Source: Mucilaginibacter aquaedulcis
GTDB lineage: Bacteria; Bacteroidota; Bacteroidia; Sphingobacteriales; Sphingobacteriaceae
Direction of reading: 5' to 3'
Length of the DNA stretch: 64,000 nt
Assembly: GCF_030409325.1 (NCBI RefSeq)
Contig: NZ_JAUFPR010000001.1
Coordinates: 1,054,001 to 1,118,000 of the forward strand
In this document: in pieces, positions 1 to 11,324 of the stretch
How positions within the stretch are numbered: the first letter of the stretch is position 1
How the letters are laid out: each line of letters starts with the position of its first letter
Notes under the pieces: model-generated
Seen by the model: the letters and a program-made list of their open reading frames with translations, nothing else
What the model was told of the DNA's origin: nothing
Databases searched by the model: none
Made by a program: the position numbers and the translations under genes

Positions 1-1
1 T

Positions 2-3000
2 GAACTGAACGATACCAAAGCGGCGCTGAGTTTGGCCAAACCTAAAACCGTAGAAAAGGCTATTGCCAAAACCGCTAAGAAACTGGATACGCTGGTATCA
101 TCACCCCAAACATCAAAATGGGCGGTTACGCTGGGCAAGGTGAGCTTTACCAATGACAATATTAAGTTTGACAACGAAGCACAAAAGGCCATACCTAAAG
201 GGCTCGACTTTGGCCATATGGATATGCGCAACCTCAACGCCGAGGCTGAAAACATATCCTACAGCCCTGACACCATATCAGGTAAAATAAATTCCTTCTC
301 CTTTAATGAAAAAAGCGGGTTAAAGATCAACAAGTTCCACACAGCATTCTTTTACGGGCCCACCAATGCCTATATGAATGATTTGCTGCTGGAAACACCG
401 CAAACCGTGCTGCAAAAATCGGTACAGGTAAAATACCCATCTATTGATGCCATCACCAAAAATATCGGCAAGCTGGGCATCAATGCCGATCTGGACGGCA
501 GCCGCCTGGGTTTAAAGGATGTTTTACTGTTGATGCCTACCATGGCTACTATGGAACCGTTTAAAAGTTCGCCGGGTACCATTTTCAAGATAAACGGAAA
601 AGTAAACGGACAGGTAAACAACCTCAATATCCCTAACCTTGAAGTAACCGGACTAAGCAGCACCCACATCAAGGCATCGGCCAAAATGAAGGGTCTGCCC
701 GATGTAAATAAGGCCACCTTTGATGTTAACATAGCCGACTTTACAACCACCCGCAGCGATATTGCCAAAGTAGCCCCGGCAGGCAGTATACCGCCAAATG
801 TAAGCATCCCCGAAAAAATGAACCTGAAGGGTACGTTTAAAGGGAGCATGACCAACTTTAACACCAAAATGGGCCTGCGCAGCAGCTATGGCGCGGTTGA
901 TTTGGTGGCGGCCATGAAAAACGGACAAAATAAAGGCAAGGAAATGTATACCGCCAGCATTAAGGCTAATGAGCTTAACGTGGGCGCTTTAACCAAGCAG
1001 CCGCAAATGGTGGGTAAAATAACCATGAACGCCAACCTGAAAGGAGTAAGTCTTGATCCTAAAAAGGCCAGCATACAGTTTAACGGCAATTTGGCTAAGG
1101 CGTATGTTAAAGGTTATACCTATCAAAACTTGGTAATGCAGGGCAGCTCAAGCAACGGCAGCTATACCGCAATTGCCCGGATGAAAGACCCGAACATCAA
1201 CTTTAGCCTGGATGCTAAGGCCTTAATGAATAAAAAATATCCATCCGTTAACGGTACATTGACTATTGATAGCATCAACCTGCAAAAACTCAACTTTGTA
1301 AAGGATGATATGCGTTTTCATGGTAAGCTGGTGGCTAATGTACCCACTGCCGACCCTGATTACCTGAATGCTAATATACTGGCTACCGATCTGCTGGTGA
1401 TCAATAAGGGACAGCGTATCCAGCTGGACACCGTTAGCCTAAAATCAACCGCCAATGCTGATAGCAGTACCCTACGGTTGAAAACCCCTATCATGACAGC
1501 CCACATGGCCGGCAAATACAAGCTGACACAAATAGGTGATGCCATGCAGGATGTAATTAACAAATATTTCAATACGGCTTTGGCAGGCGGGCAACAGGCG
1601 GTTGCTAAAAGTCAAAATTCAAAAGACAAAAGTCAAAAACCTGAGCTCAAGACTCAAAACTCAAAAATTAAAACTAAATACTCACCTCAGCAATTTGTGT
1701 TTGATGCACGTTTGGTTAAAACACCACTCCTTACTCAGTTTGCTCCCGATCTGAAACAACTTGACCCTGTTCTGCTAAATGGCAGTTTCAATAGCCAAAC
1801 CGGCGAGTTGATAGTAAAAGGCTCTATGCCTAAAGTGGTTTATGGTACCAATACTGTTGATAATGCCAAACTGAACATTAATACCGGTAACAATGCTTTA
1901 AACTACAGTTTTGATGTAGATAAGATCAGGGTTGGCTCTTCATTAGAATTATTATACACCAGCATATCTGGCAAAGCACAGGATAATAAGCTTAATGTAA
2001 ACCTTCAGGTGCGTGACAAGGCCAAAAAAGACCGCTACCGCGTTGCGGGTATATTCAGCGTAATGCCAAATCAATACCAGTTCAGCTTTGCGCAGGATGG
2101 TTTATTGCTTGATTACCTGCCCTGGGCCGTTAATGCCGACAACTATTTACAATATGGCCCTAAAGGTATACTGGCGCATAACTTTACCATTACCAATACC
2201 AACCAGGTACTTAGCGTTAACAGTAACCCGCAGGAGTTTAACGCACCTATAACGGTTAACTTTAATAATTTCCGCATAGAGGCGCTTACCAAAATAGCCA
2301 AGCAGGATTCATTACTGGTTGGCGGTACCATTGATGGTAAGGCCGAGATCAGCAACCTGCAAAAATCGCCATTGTTTACCGCTGCCATTGATGTTAAAGA
2401 CTTCAACTTTAAAGGTGATACCGTAGGTAACATAGCCCTGAAAGTGAATAACCAAACCGATAATGCCTATGCCGCCAATATGAGCATAACGGGTAAGGGT
2501 AACCAGGTTGATCTGACTGGTGTATACTATACCAGTCCCGAAAGCAGGTTTGATATGAACCTGAACATCGTAAACCTGAGCATAAAGAGCATTGAGGGAT
2601 TCAGCTTTGGCAGCTTGCGTAATTCAACAGGTAATATCACCGGGCAGCTTAAAATAGCGGGTACCACCAGTGCACCAGCTGTACGGGGTGATATTAACTT
2701 TAACAAGGTTGGCTTTAACGTGGCTATGCTCAACTCCTACTTCCGCATGCCGCAAGAGAGCATCACCTTTAACGACCAGGGCATCCGCTTTAATGACTTC
2801 ACCCTGGTTGATTCTACCAATAACAAGGCGGTGATCAGCGGCAGCATCTTTACCAAAACTTATACCGACTTTGCCTTTGGGCTTGATATTAATGCCAGTA
2901 ATTTCCGGGCTATGAACTCTACCCAAGCCGATAATAAGCTGTATTATGGCAAGCTGTTTATTGATACCCGTGTAAAAATAAGGGGTAACATGGCCAAACC

Positions 3001-4369
3001 AGTGGTTGATGCCAACCTTACCGTGAACGAGAAAACCGACATGACCATTGTACTGCCCACTAATGACCCAAGTGTGGAAGACCGAAAGGGAGTGGTTGAG
3101 TTTATTGATCAGAACGCGCCAAAACTTGATTCCATTTTACTGGCCAGACAACTGGATTCGCTCAAAAAATCAGATGTTACCGGGCTTGATGTATCGGCCA
3201 CCATCACCGTAAATAAAAACGCTGCCTTTACCATTGTGATAGATGAAAGCAACGGCGATGTGGTGCATTTAAAGGGCGAGGCTAACTTAAATGGAGGTAT
3301 CGACCCAAGCGGCAAAACCAACCTCACCGGAACTTACGTGGTAAACTCCGGATCATATGAATTATCATACGCAACCGTAAAACGTAAGTTTGATTTTAAA
3401 AAAGGCAGCAGCATTGTTTGGACCGGCGACCCAACCAGCGCCAATATAGATCTAACTGCCATTTATGTAGCTAATGTACCTCCTATTGATTTGGTGGAAA
3501 ATCAAATAACAGATGCATCAAATTCCACTATGTACAAACAGAAGTTACCATTTAATGTAAACCTGAAACTTAAAAACCAGCTGCTTACTCCTGATATTAG
3601 TTTTGATATTACACTACCCGACAGCAACTACACTGTATCAAGTACGGTTGTAAGTGATGTAAACAACCGCCTGGCCCAGGTACGCCAGGACCCTAATGAA
3701 ATGAACAAACAGGTACTGGGCGTGTTGGTACTCGGCCATTTTATTGGGGATAATCCATTACAAAGTCAGGGTGCCGGAACTTCGGCAGAAGGCCTGGTTC
3801 GTAACAGTGTAAGCAGCCTGCTTTCTGATCAGCTAAACAAGCTGGCCGGCAACCTGATAGAAGGCGTTGATCTCAACTTTGGCCTAACATCGGGCGAGGA
3901 TTACTCATCTGGCACTGCAACCAACCGAACGGACCTGAACGTGGGGCTATCCAAACGTTTCCTAAACGACAGGCTTACAGTAAGCGTTGGCAACAACTTT
4001 AACCTGGAGGGTAATCAGCAGGGTCAAAAGGCCGCCAACATTGCAGGTGATGTATCAGTAAATTATAAATTGAGCAAGGATGGCCGCTACGCTTTACGCG
4101 CCTACCGCCGTGATGAATTTATAGTGATACAGGGACAAATTATTGAAACAGGCATAGGCTTTACGCTTACGGTTGATTATAACCGTTTCCGTGAGATATT
4201 CCGCAAACGTTCACCGGAAGAGCGCCAGCTGCGCCGCAAATACCTGGAGCAGGAAAAGGAAAAGAAAAAAGCAGCAGACGATGCGGCTCAAAAGGCTAAT
4301 GACCCTGCAAAAACAGAAGAGCAACAGCAACAGCCGGAGCAAAAGAAACAAACAACCACTTCAAACTAA
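2..4369 (+). CDS. tamB: TamB-like translocation/assembly module protein (5' partial)
   Basis: The frame is open from the first bases of the window, so the N-terminus lies upstream; 1455 residues are visible. The protein is a long run of beta-rich, Asn/Thr/Gly-rich sequence, as expected for the AsmA/TamB superfamily, whose members form an elongated hydrophobic groove spanning the periplasm and help insert outer-membrane proteins or carry lipids. The C-terminal TamB (DUF490) domain is recognisable at about residues 1290-1400, with the segment GLSKRFLNDRLTVSVG followed by a YKLSKDGRYALRAYRRDEF stretch; a highly charged Lys/Glu/Gln tail follows. A low-complexity Lys/Ser/Gln insert sits near residues 535-560. 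The stop is 4 bases before the TamA-like gene, so the two are very probably one operon and one complex. Family assignment is secure; the cargo is unknown. Confidence 0.88.
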   Translation, partial: ELNDTKAALSLAKPKTVEKAIAKTAKKLDTLVSSPQTSKWAVTLGKVSFTNDNIKFDNEAQKAIPKGLDFGHMDMRNLNAEAENISYSPDTISGKINSFSFNEKSGLKINKFHTAFFYGPTNAYMNDLLLETPQTVLQKSVQVKYPSIDAITKNIGKLGINADLDGSRLGLKDVLLLMPTMATMEPFKSSPGTIFKINGKVNGQVNNLNIPNLEVTGLSSTHIKASAKMKGLPDVNKATFDVNIADFTTTRSDIAKVAPAGSIPPNVSIPEKMNLKGTFKGSMTNFNTKMGLRSSYGAVDLVAAMKNGQNKGKEMYTASIKANELNVGALTKQPQMVGKITMNANLKGVSLDPKKASIQFNGNLAKAYVKGYTYQNLVMQGSSSNGSYTAIARMKDPNINFSLDAKALMNKKYPSVNGTLTIDSINLQKLNFVKDDMRFHGKLVANVPTADPDYLNANILATDLLVINKGQRIQLDTVSLKSTANADSSTLRLKTPIMTAHMAGKYKLTQIGDAMQDVINKYFNTALAGGQQAVAKSQNSKDKSQKPELKTQNSKIKTKYSPQQFVFDARLVKTPLLTQFAPDLKQLDPVLLNGSFNSQTGELIVKGSMPKVVYGTNTVDNAKLNINTGNNALNYSFDVDKIRVGSSLELLYTSISGKAQDNKLNVNLQVRDKAKKDRYRVAGIFSVMPNQYQFSFAQDGLLLDYLPWAVNADNYLQYGPKGILAHNFTITNTNQVLSVNSNPQEFNAPITVNFNNFRIEALTKIAKQDSLLVGGTIDGKAEISNLQKSPLFTAAIDVKDFNFKGDTVGNIALKVNNQTDNAYAANMSITGKGNQVDLTGVYYTSPESRFDMNLNIVNLSIKSIEGFSFGSLRNSTGNITGQLKIAGTTSAPAVRGDINFNKVGFNVAMLNSYFRMPQESITFNDQGIRFNDFTLVDSTNNKAVISGSIFTKTYTDFAFGLDINASNFRAMNSTQADNKLYYGKLFIDTRVKIRGNMAKPVVDANLTVNEKTDMTIVLPTNDPSVEDRKGVVEFIDQNAPKLDSILLARQLDSLKKSDVTGLDVSATITVNKNAAFTIVIDESNGDVVHLKGEANLNGGIDPSGKTNLTGTYVVNSGSYELSYATVKRKFDFKKGSSIVWTGDPTSANIDLTAIYVANVPPIDLVENQITDASNSTMYKQKLPFNVNLKLKNQLLTPDISFDITLPDSNYTVSSTVVSDVNNRLAQVRQDPNEMNKQVLGVLVLGHFIGDNPLQSQGAGTSAEGLVRNSVSSLLSDQLNKLAGNLIEGVDLNFGLTSGEDYSSGTATNRTDLNVGLSKRFLNDRLTVSVGNNFNLEGNQQGQKAANIAGDVSVNYKLSKDGRYALRAYRRDEFIVIQGQIIETGIGFTLTVDYNRFREIFRKRSPEERQLRRKYLEQEKEKKKAADDAAQKANDPAKTEEQQQQPEQKKQTTTSN

Positions 4370-4373
4370 TTGT

Positions 4374-6650
4374 ATGACCAAAAATTTAAAATACATATTC
4401 ATATTATCTGTTTTGCTCAGCGCCTGCAGTAATACCAAGTATTTGGCTCCCGGTCAAAAATTATATACTGGTGGTGAGGTAAAGGTTCAGGATAAGGATC
4501 TGAAAAAGAGCGAAGCCGGTGCAATAAAGGAAGAGCTGCAAACACTGCTGCGCCCAAAACCTAACGGCTCCATACTGGGCCTCAGGGTTAAGCTATGGAT
4601 CTACAACAAAACACGCACTAAAAAAACAAAAGGCATTGCCCATTGGCTTAACACTAAATTTGGAGAGCCGCCTGTTTTGGTAAGCTCAGTTGATCTGGAT
4701 AAGAACAGCAATATTTTACAAAATCGTTTGCAAAATCAAAGCTTTTTTCAGGCACAGGTTACCGGCGATACGGTAAGTAAAAATGCTAAAAGTAAAACAG
4801 CAAAGGCGGTATATACAGCTGTAACTGGCCCGGGGTATAAGATCAGGAAAGTTATATTTCCGCCGGGTAAAGAGAGTATCGATACTGCGGTAGCAGGCAC
4901 ATCGGCACAAACCTTTTTAAAACCGGGCGATAAGTATAGCCTTGATGTGATCAAAAATGAACGCATACGTATTGATGCCAAATTAAAGGAAGAGGGTTTT
5001 TACTACTTTGCCCCCGAAAACTTGATCATGCGGGTTGATAGCACCATAACCGGCCACCAGGTTGATATTTTTGTAGCCGTTAAAAATGATATAGCAGGTC
5101 GTTCCAAAAACATTTACACCATCGATAATATATACGTATATCCTAACTATTCGCTGCGCGATACTTCATTAATGCTGGATAAGGCCCAACACTACCGCTG
5201 GTACAATGTGGTGGAAAGAAGAAAAACAGTAAACAACTATATTTTTGCAAACACCGTTTTAATGCACCCGGGCGAGGTTTATAATCGTACGGATCATAAC
5301 AACTCTTTAAATCGTTTTGTAAATCTGGGACCTTATAAGTTTGTAAAAAACAGATTTGAGGATGTATCAACCGATTCATCAAAGCTCAATGTATATTACT
5401 TTTTAACCCCCTACAAAAAGAAGTCGTTACAACTGGAAGTACTGGGTCGTACCACATCTGCAAATTATACGGGTACACAAATAAACCTCAACTGGCTTAA
5501 TCGTAATGCCTTTAAAGGCGGCGAAGCTTTAAAGGTAACGCTATTTGGTAGTACTGATGTACAGGTAGGCGGCGATAATGGCGGCTTTAACGTTTACCAG
5601 GCAGGTATTCAAACTACCCTTTCATGGCCGCGGTTTATCAGCCCTATTTATCCGAAGGCTGATAATGCTTACATCCCACATACTAACCTTACTTTAGGAT
5701 ATACATTGGTTAACCGTCAAAAATTGTACACCCTGAATAGCTTCAATATGTCGTTCGGTTATCAGTGGAAAGAATCGGTTCACCGCTCACATGAATTGAA
5801 CCTGATCAATATTACCTTCGTTAACCCACAAAATGTTTCACAATTATATAAAAACACAATTGATTCCAACAAGAACCCAAGTTTACAGCATGTTATTGAC
5901 AAGCAATTTACCTGGGGACCAAGCTATAGTTATACCTTCACGAATACTACAGAAGATTACCGCACCAACACCTTTTATTATAATGGCAAGGTTAGTCTGT
6001 CAAACAACTTGTATGGCCTAATAAGGGGTGCGGATACCACTGCCGGTAAGGTACGTACTCTTTTTGGGGCCATATTTAATCAGTACGTGAAATTTGAGAA
6101 TGAAGTAAGGTATTTTCACAAAACCGGACCAGGCAGTTCGTTTGCCAGCCGTTTTATTGTAGGAGTAGGTTTGCCTTATGGCAACTCTACCATATTGCCT
6201 TACAGCCAGCAATTTTTCATTGGCGGCCCAAACAGTTTACGAGGTTTCCAGGCAAGGTCCATCGGGCCAGGATCGTTTGATCCTTCAAGTATAAATACGA
6301 GCAAAGGCGCTTTTTTACCAGATGAATCGGGCGATATTAAGGTGGAAGCCAATATAGAGTACAGACCAAAACTATTCAGCATAGTGCGCGGAGCCTTATT
6401 TGTTGATGCAGGTAATATCTGGCTGCTGAATTCAAATGTTTTACAGCCGGGCGGTGTTTTCACTAAGAGTTTTTTAAAGGACCTGGCAGTTGACGCCGGC
6501 TTTGGCTTACGTTTCGATCTTTCGGTATTGGTACTGCGTACCGATCTGGGTGTACCGCTCCGTGCTCCGTTCAGGCAGCCGGGCGAGCAGGAATGGAATC
6601 TTAACTTCCGCAGGGCGGTGTTTAACCTTGCCATCGGTTATCCATTCTAA
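4374..6650 (+). CDS. tamL: TamA-like Omp85 outer-membrane lipoprotein (TamL type)
   Basis: 758 residues. I place the start at the ATG at 4374, four bases after the tamB stop, because it opens directly into a lipoprotein signal (MTKNLKYIFILSVLLSAC, lipobox cysteine at residue 18). The frame runs further upstream, but only inside tamB. The N-terminal half has POTRA-like sequence; the C-terminal half is a beta barrel ending in an aromatic residue (GYPF). The Omp85 loop-6 signature appears as LRGF at about residues 622-625. Omp85 proteins insert or secrete outer-membrane proteins. The lipid-modified TamA relative adjoining TamB is characteristic of Bacteroidota and is called TamL. An ordinary BamA is less likely because of the lipobox and the TamB neighbour. 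Confidence 0.88.
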   Translation: MTKNLKYIFILSVLLSACSNTKYLAPGQKLYTGGEVKVQDKDLKKSEAGAIKEELQTLLRPKPNGSILGLRVKLWIYNKTRTKKTKGIAHWLNTKFGEPPVLVSSVDLDKNSNILQNRLQNQSFFQAQVTGDTVSKNAKSKTAKAVYTAVTGPGYKIRKVIFPPGKESIDTAVAGTSAQTFLKPGDKYSLDVIKNERIRIDAKLKEEGFYYFAPENLIMRVDSTITGHQVDIFVAVKNDIAGRSKNIYTIDNIYVYPNYSLRDTSLMLDKAQHYRWYNVVERRKTVNNYIFANTVLMHPGEVYNRTDHNNSLNRFVNLGPYKFVKNRFEDVSTDSSKLNVYYFLTPYKKKSLQLEVLGRTTSANYTGTQINLNWLNRNAFKGGEALKVTLFGSTDVQVGGDNGGFNVYQAGIQTTLSWPRFISPIYPKADNAYIPHTNLTLGYTLVNRQKLYTLNSFNMSFGYQWKESVHRSHELNLINITFVNPQNVSQLYKNTIDSNKNPSLQHVIDKQFTWGPSYSYTFTNTTEDYRTNTFYYNGKVSLSNNLYGLIRGADTTAGKVRTLFGAIFNQYVKFENEVRYFHKTGPGSSFASRFIVGVGLPYGNSTILPYSQQFFIGGPNSLRGFQARSIGPGSFDPSSINTSKGAFLPDESGDIKVEANIEYRPKLFSIVRGALFVDAGNIWLLNSNVLQPGGVFTKSFLKDLAVDAGFGLRFDLSVLVLRTDLGVPLRAPFRQPGEQEWNLNFRRAVFNLAIGYPF

Positions 6651-6664
6651 AAAGCTTAACGAAG

Positions 6665-6708
6665 GGTTTGTCAGTGCTGATGAATCCTTTGTTTCTTCCT
6701 GACAAACC
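6665..6708 (+). terminator. Inverted repeat after tamL, possible terminator
   Basis: Arms GGTTTGTCAG-type (6665-6674) and CTGACAAACC (6699-6708) pair over 10 bases around a 24-base loop, followed by a T/A-rich run. It lies between the tamL stop and the protease gene. The long loop makes it a weaker candidate than the other hairpins in the window. Confidence 0.45.
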
Positions 6709-6746
6709 TTTATTAAATTATTAAATAAAATTATTATCATTATCGG

Positions 6747-7211
6747 ATGACTACATCCATCCCACTCCAGATCATTGACCTGCATGACGACGGTTTTCAT
6801 CCTCTTATTGAGGTTACCTTGTTTGGCAAAACCTTTATCATGGTGCTGGATACCGGAGCATCAAAAACAGCACTTGACCGCACCGCTCTTTTTGAAGCTA
6901 ATGAAGCTACCAACATCCTGGCAAGTGATCGCCTGTCAACCGGGCTGGGTACCAACAGTATGGAGTCATTCACGGCCACTATAAGCGGTATGTTAATTGG
7001 CGATACTGAAATAGCCGATTTTGAAGTAGCCGTTTTAGATCTATCCACTATCAATATCGCCTATAGCCAAATGGGTTACCCGCATGTATTGGGCGTTTTG
7101 GGTGGTGATATCCTCATGAAATATAAGGCAATAATAGACTACGGCAAGCACCTGCTTAAATTAAAAAAGCCTCGCTTAAGAAAAGCGAGGCTAAAAAAAA
7201 CACATAATTAA
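6747..7211 (+). CDS. Retropepsin-like aspartic protease
   Basis: 154 residues, a single domain with no signal peptide. The catalytic motif VLDTGAS lies at residues 33-39 (Asp35-Thr-Gly), preceded by a typical retropepsin beta hairpin, and a hydrophobic-Gly-Gly-Asp segment (VLGGDIL) follows near residue 120, matching the second conserved patch of retropepsin-fold proteases. Such single-domain enzymes normally work as homodimers, each subunit giving one Asp. The substrate is unknown; a cytoplasmic location is inferred from the lack of a signal. The last 16 or so codons are very basic (repeated Lys/Arg) and coincide with the hairpin that ends the convergent gene. It stands alone after tamL, with its own start 97 bases downstream. 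Confidence 0.75.
   Translation: MTTSIPLQIIDLHDDGFHPLIEVTLFGKTFIMVLDTGASKTALDRTALFEANEATNILASDRLSTGLGTNSMESFTATISGMLIGDTEIADFEVAVLDLSTINIAYSQMGYPHVLGVLGGDILMKYKAIIDYGKHLLKLKKPRLRKARLKKTHN
7163..7192 (-). terminator. Intrinsic terminator of the minus-strand lipoprotein gene
   Basis: A perfect 10-bp stem (7168-7177 with 7183-7192), 5-base loop, followed on the minus strand by a run of six T (complement of A at 7163-7168). It sits inside the last codons of the plus-strand protease gene. On the plus strand the stem is followed by A residues, so it should act only for minus-strand transcription. Confidence 0.8.
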
Positions 7212-7215
7212 AAAC

Positions 7216-8193
7216 TCAGTTCTTCTTAACCGGAACAAGACTAAATGTGCTGTTTACCGGTGTATTCCATTTATCATCTAATGAAACACTGAAACTGTTT
7301 GTATTGCCAAACAGTACGCCGGAGTAGGTGTAATGCGTATTATTTAACAACTGGGTATAAATATCAACAAGATTTTTTGGTAATGTTTTAGTAGCTATAA
7401 TCTTACCACTTTCATCCAGACAATCAACTACAATACCAAAGTAGGCAGACTGCCAAACGTATTTATCAACTGTAAAACCGGCCTTGCCTATGTCTGCAGC
7501 ATTGATCGGGAACGAAACCTTTGCCGTGTCACGAAACTCAAATTGACTATGGGAACGAGCCTCTCCTACACCCATATTGAGGTCGAGCCCCGTAGGATAA
7601 TCACCAAAGCTTAGCCTGAGTGTTTTAGCATTAGCCGGCAGCGGATCAGTAACTTTTACAGAAATTTCTGCTACTACCCGTTTTAAAACTATCGCTTGTA
7701 TTGAAGTGCCGCTTACATCAAGTTGCATGGCGTTATGAAAGGTTTCGTAAACAGACTTGTCATCATAGTAAAAAATGGGATCTGCGTAAATTGTTGAGGT
7801 TTCAAAAGTAAAATCATAGTGACCCGGAGCCTGGGTACCTACAAAATAAACAGAATAATGGCCTGCTTCGAGTGTATCTTTTATAGTTCCGAAATTGGCA
7901 TCGGCAGCCTTTTGCACCCCTTTTGAAACTTCTGTGTAGGTGCCGTTCTCATCCCGTGTAAATATAAAATAGTACAGGAACTTGATTTGGTCTTTAAGTG
8001 CCGCGGTAGTTTTTGCATTTATCGCGTTTGTAGTAAGTGAGGCAGAGCTTTCTGTAAAGCCCGACACATTAAAACCTATGGCATAACTCTTTTTGGGAGT
8101 TGCAGCATTGGTTGGTGGTTTTGTTCCTGATTCTTTTTTACAGGCAAACAGGAGCATTACCATGGCAGCAAGTAATGTTATTTTGTTTTTCAT
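7216..8193 (-). CDS. Lipoprotein of unknown function
   Basis: 325 residues with a clear lipoprotein signal: a hydrophobic N-terminus ending LLFAC, acylated cysteine at residue 18, then the KKES linker typical of surface or periplasmic Bacteroidota lipoproteins. The rest is beta-rich with no motif I recognise. The general pattern of a lipobox, two beta-rich domains and conserved aromatic patches resembles minor fimbrial subunits of the FimB/Mfa2 group, but I cannot establish that from the sequence. It is monocistronic, between its own terminator downstream and the FkbM-type gene upstream, with 173 bases of A+T-rich leader. Confidence 0.7.
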   Translation of the reverse strand: MKNKITLLAAMVMLLFACKKESGTKPPTNAATPKKSYAIGFNVSGFTESSASLTTNAINAKTTAALKDQIKFLYYFIFTRDENGTYTEVSKGVQKAADANFGTIKDTLEAGHYSVYFVGTQAPGHYDFTFETSTIYADPIFYYDDKSVYETFHNAMQLDVSGTSIQAIVLKRVVAEISVKVTDPLPANAKTLRLSFGDYPTGLDLNMGVGEARSHSQFEFRDTAKVSFPINAADIGKAGFTVDKYVWQSAYFGIVVDCLDESGKIIATKTLPKNLVDIYTQLLNNTHYTYSGVLFGNTNSFSVSLDDKWNTPVNSTFSLVPVKKN

Positions 8194-8366
8194 AATAGAT
8201 ATTTTTATAAAAATACCTACTAATTACCCTCAATAATATAGATTGCATATGATTGATATATTTTTGTGCAAAACTGATTATATACTATTTTAATAGTAAC
8301 TTATTATAAACAATTACTATTTAGCGGACTATCACATATATAAAATAATACGTCAGGGATAAACCT

Positions 8367-9116
8367 TTATTTAATAATTTCCCATCCCTGATCTATTGCA
8401 ATTTGTATTTTATCGCTGCTACCCGGAATATAATAATGGTTATCGCTCCCTGGTATGTGAAAAATCCTGTAATCACTTGGTATTGATTGTGGCTGCCGCT
8501 GGGTTATTTCAACCTGAATAACCGGTTTATATTTGGCAATAACTTTTTCGGCACCCTTTAAAATATTGTCCTCCTCTCCCTCCGCATCAATTTTAATATA
8601 ATCCAGCCTGTCTAATTTTTCCCATTCAAATAAATCATCCAGGCTCACAGTAAGAAAAGATAATTCTTTTGCATCCTGGTGCTGAATAGAAAAACTGAAG
8701 GAATTGGGCTTATCATCATTAAGCCAAAAAGTTCTGACCTCGGTTTTATGACTCGCGCCAAAAGTACGTACCCGCACATTTGAAAATTTATTCAATTCGC
8801 TGTTTTTCACAAGCATGGCACTCATTGCCGGGAAGGGCTCAACAGCCACAACTGTGCCTTTTTTTCCAACTAATTTTGCGGCCATCATACTGTAAACGCC
8901 GGAGTTTGCGCCTATATCAAATAACACCGAACCTTCATTTATTAAGTATTTTAAATACTTTAGTTCGGGCTCATAATCAATTCCCTTTAAAAACACCCCC
9001 CTTCCGCCAAATCCTGATTTATTATAACCCTGAATTTTAACCTCATCAACAGTTGAGGTCAATAAAACGCTGCTCGGAGCAATAGCCATAAAGGCTTTTT
9101 TGAAAAGTTGTGTCAT
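8367..9116 (-). CDS. FkbM family methyltransferase
   Basis: 249 residues. The S-adenosylmethionine-binding motif FDIGANSGVYS is at residues 66-76 and the acidic strand-end AVEPFPA at 91-97. The FkbM-type signature IKIDAEGEE lies at 174-182. FkbM-family enzymes O-methylate sugars or polyketides; in genomes with polysaccharide loci they often decorate glycans, but the substrate here cannot be read from sequence. No signal peptide or membrane segment. It follows gyrB on the same strand, beyond a strong terminator, so it is probably a separate transcript. Confidence 0.8.
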   Translation of the reverse strand: MTQLFKKAFMAIAPSSVLLTSTVDEVKIQGYNKSGFGGRGVFLKGIDYEPELKYLKYLINEGSVLFDIGANSGVYSMMAAKLVGKKGTVVAVEPFPAMSAMLVKNSELNKFSNVRVRTFGASHKTEVRTFWLNDDKPNSFSFSIQHQDAKELSFLTVSLDDLFEWEKLDRLDYIKIDAEGEEDNILKGAEKVIAKYKPVIQVEITQRQPQSIPSDYRIFHIPGSDNHYYIPGSSDKIQIAIDQGWEIIK

Positions 9117-9241
9117 TTAAAACGGCTTTTGATAGATGTAAAAAATAATACCATACTATACACATTCATAAATGCATGGCTGTAAATAAGGTTTTAAGTA
9201 TTATAAAATTATAATTATTTATTGATTTAAAAAGATAATAT

Positions 9242-9277
9242 AAAAAAAGAGCCGTTTTATTTTTCATAAAACGGCTC
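9242..9277 (-). terminator. Intrinsic terminator of gyrB
   Basis: A perfect 12-bp stem (9249-9260 with 9266-9277) with a 5-base loop, followed on the minus strand by seven T (A at 9242-9248). It sits 30 bases past the gyrB stop. Confidence 0.9.
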
Positions 9278-9307
9278 CCGGATATTAAAAATTAAAATGC
9301 TTATGAC

Positions 9308-11272
<1,965 letters not shown>

Positions 11273-11288
11273 TTAATACAACAACCTT

Positions 11289-11296
11289 CAAAAGTA
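11289..11296 (-). promoter_or_regulatory. Candidate -7 element for gyrB
   Basis: Minus-strand TACTTTTG matches the Bacteroidota TAnnTTTG -7 consensus, 23 bases upstream of the gyrB start. I see no good TTG at the -33 spacing, so the call is tentative. Confidence 0.35.
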
Positions 11297-11324
11297 CGAA
11301 AAATACCCGGAATTGACGAATAAT

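Noticed and set aside
370..3327. Several antisense open frames within tamB
   Set aside because: They shadow a well-supported long coding sequence and show no independent motif or start signal.
4173..4373. In-frame N-terminal extension of tamL
   Set aside because: Lies inside tamB, is strongly basic, and would bury the lipoprotein signal that starts at 4374.
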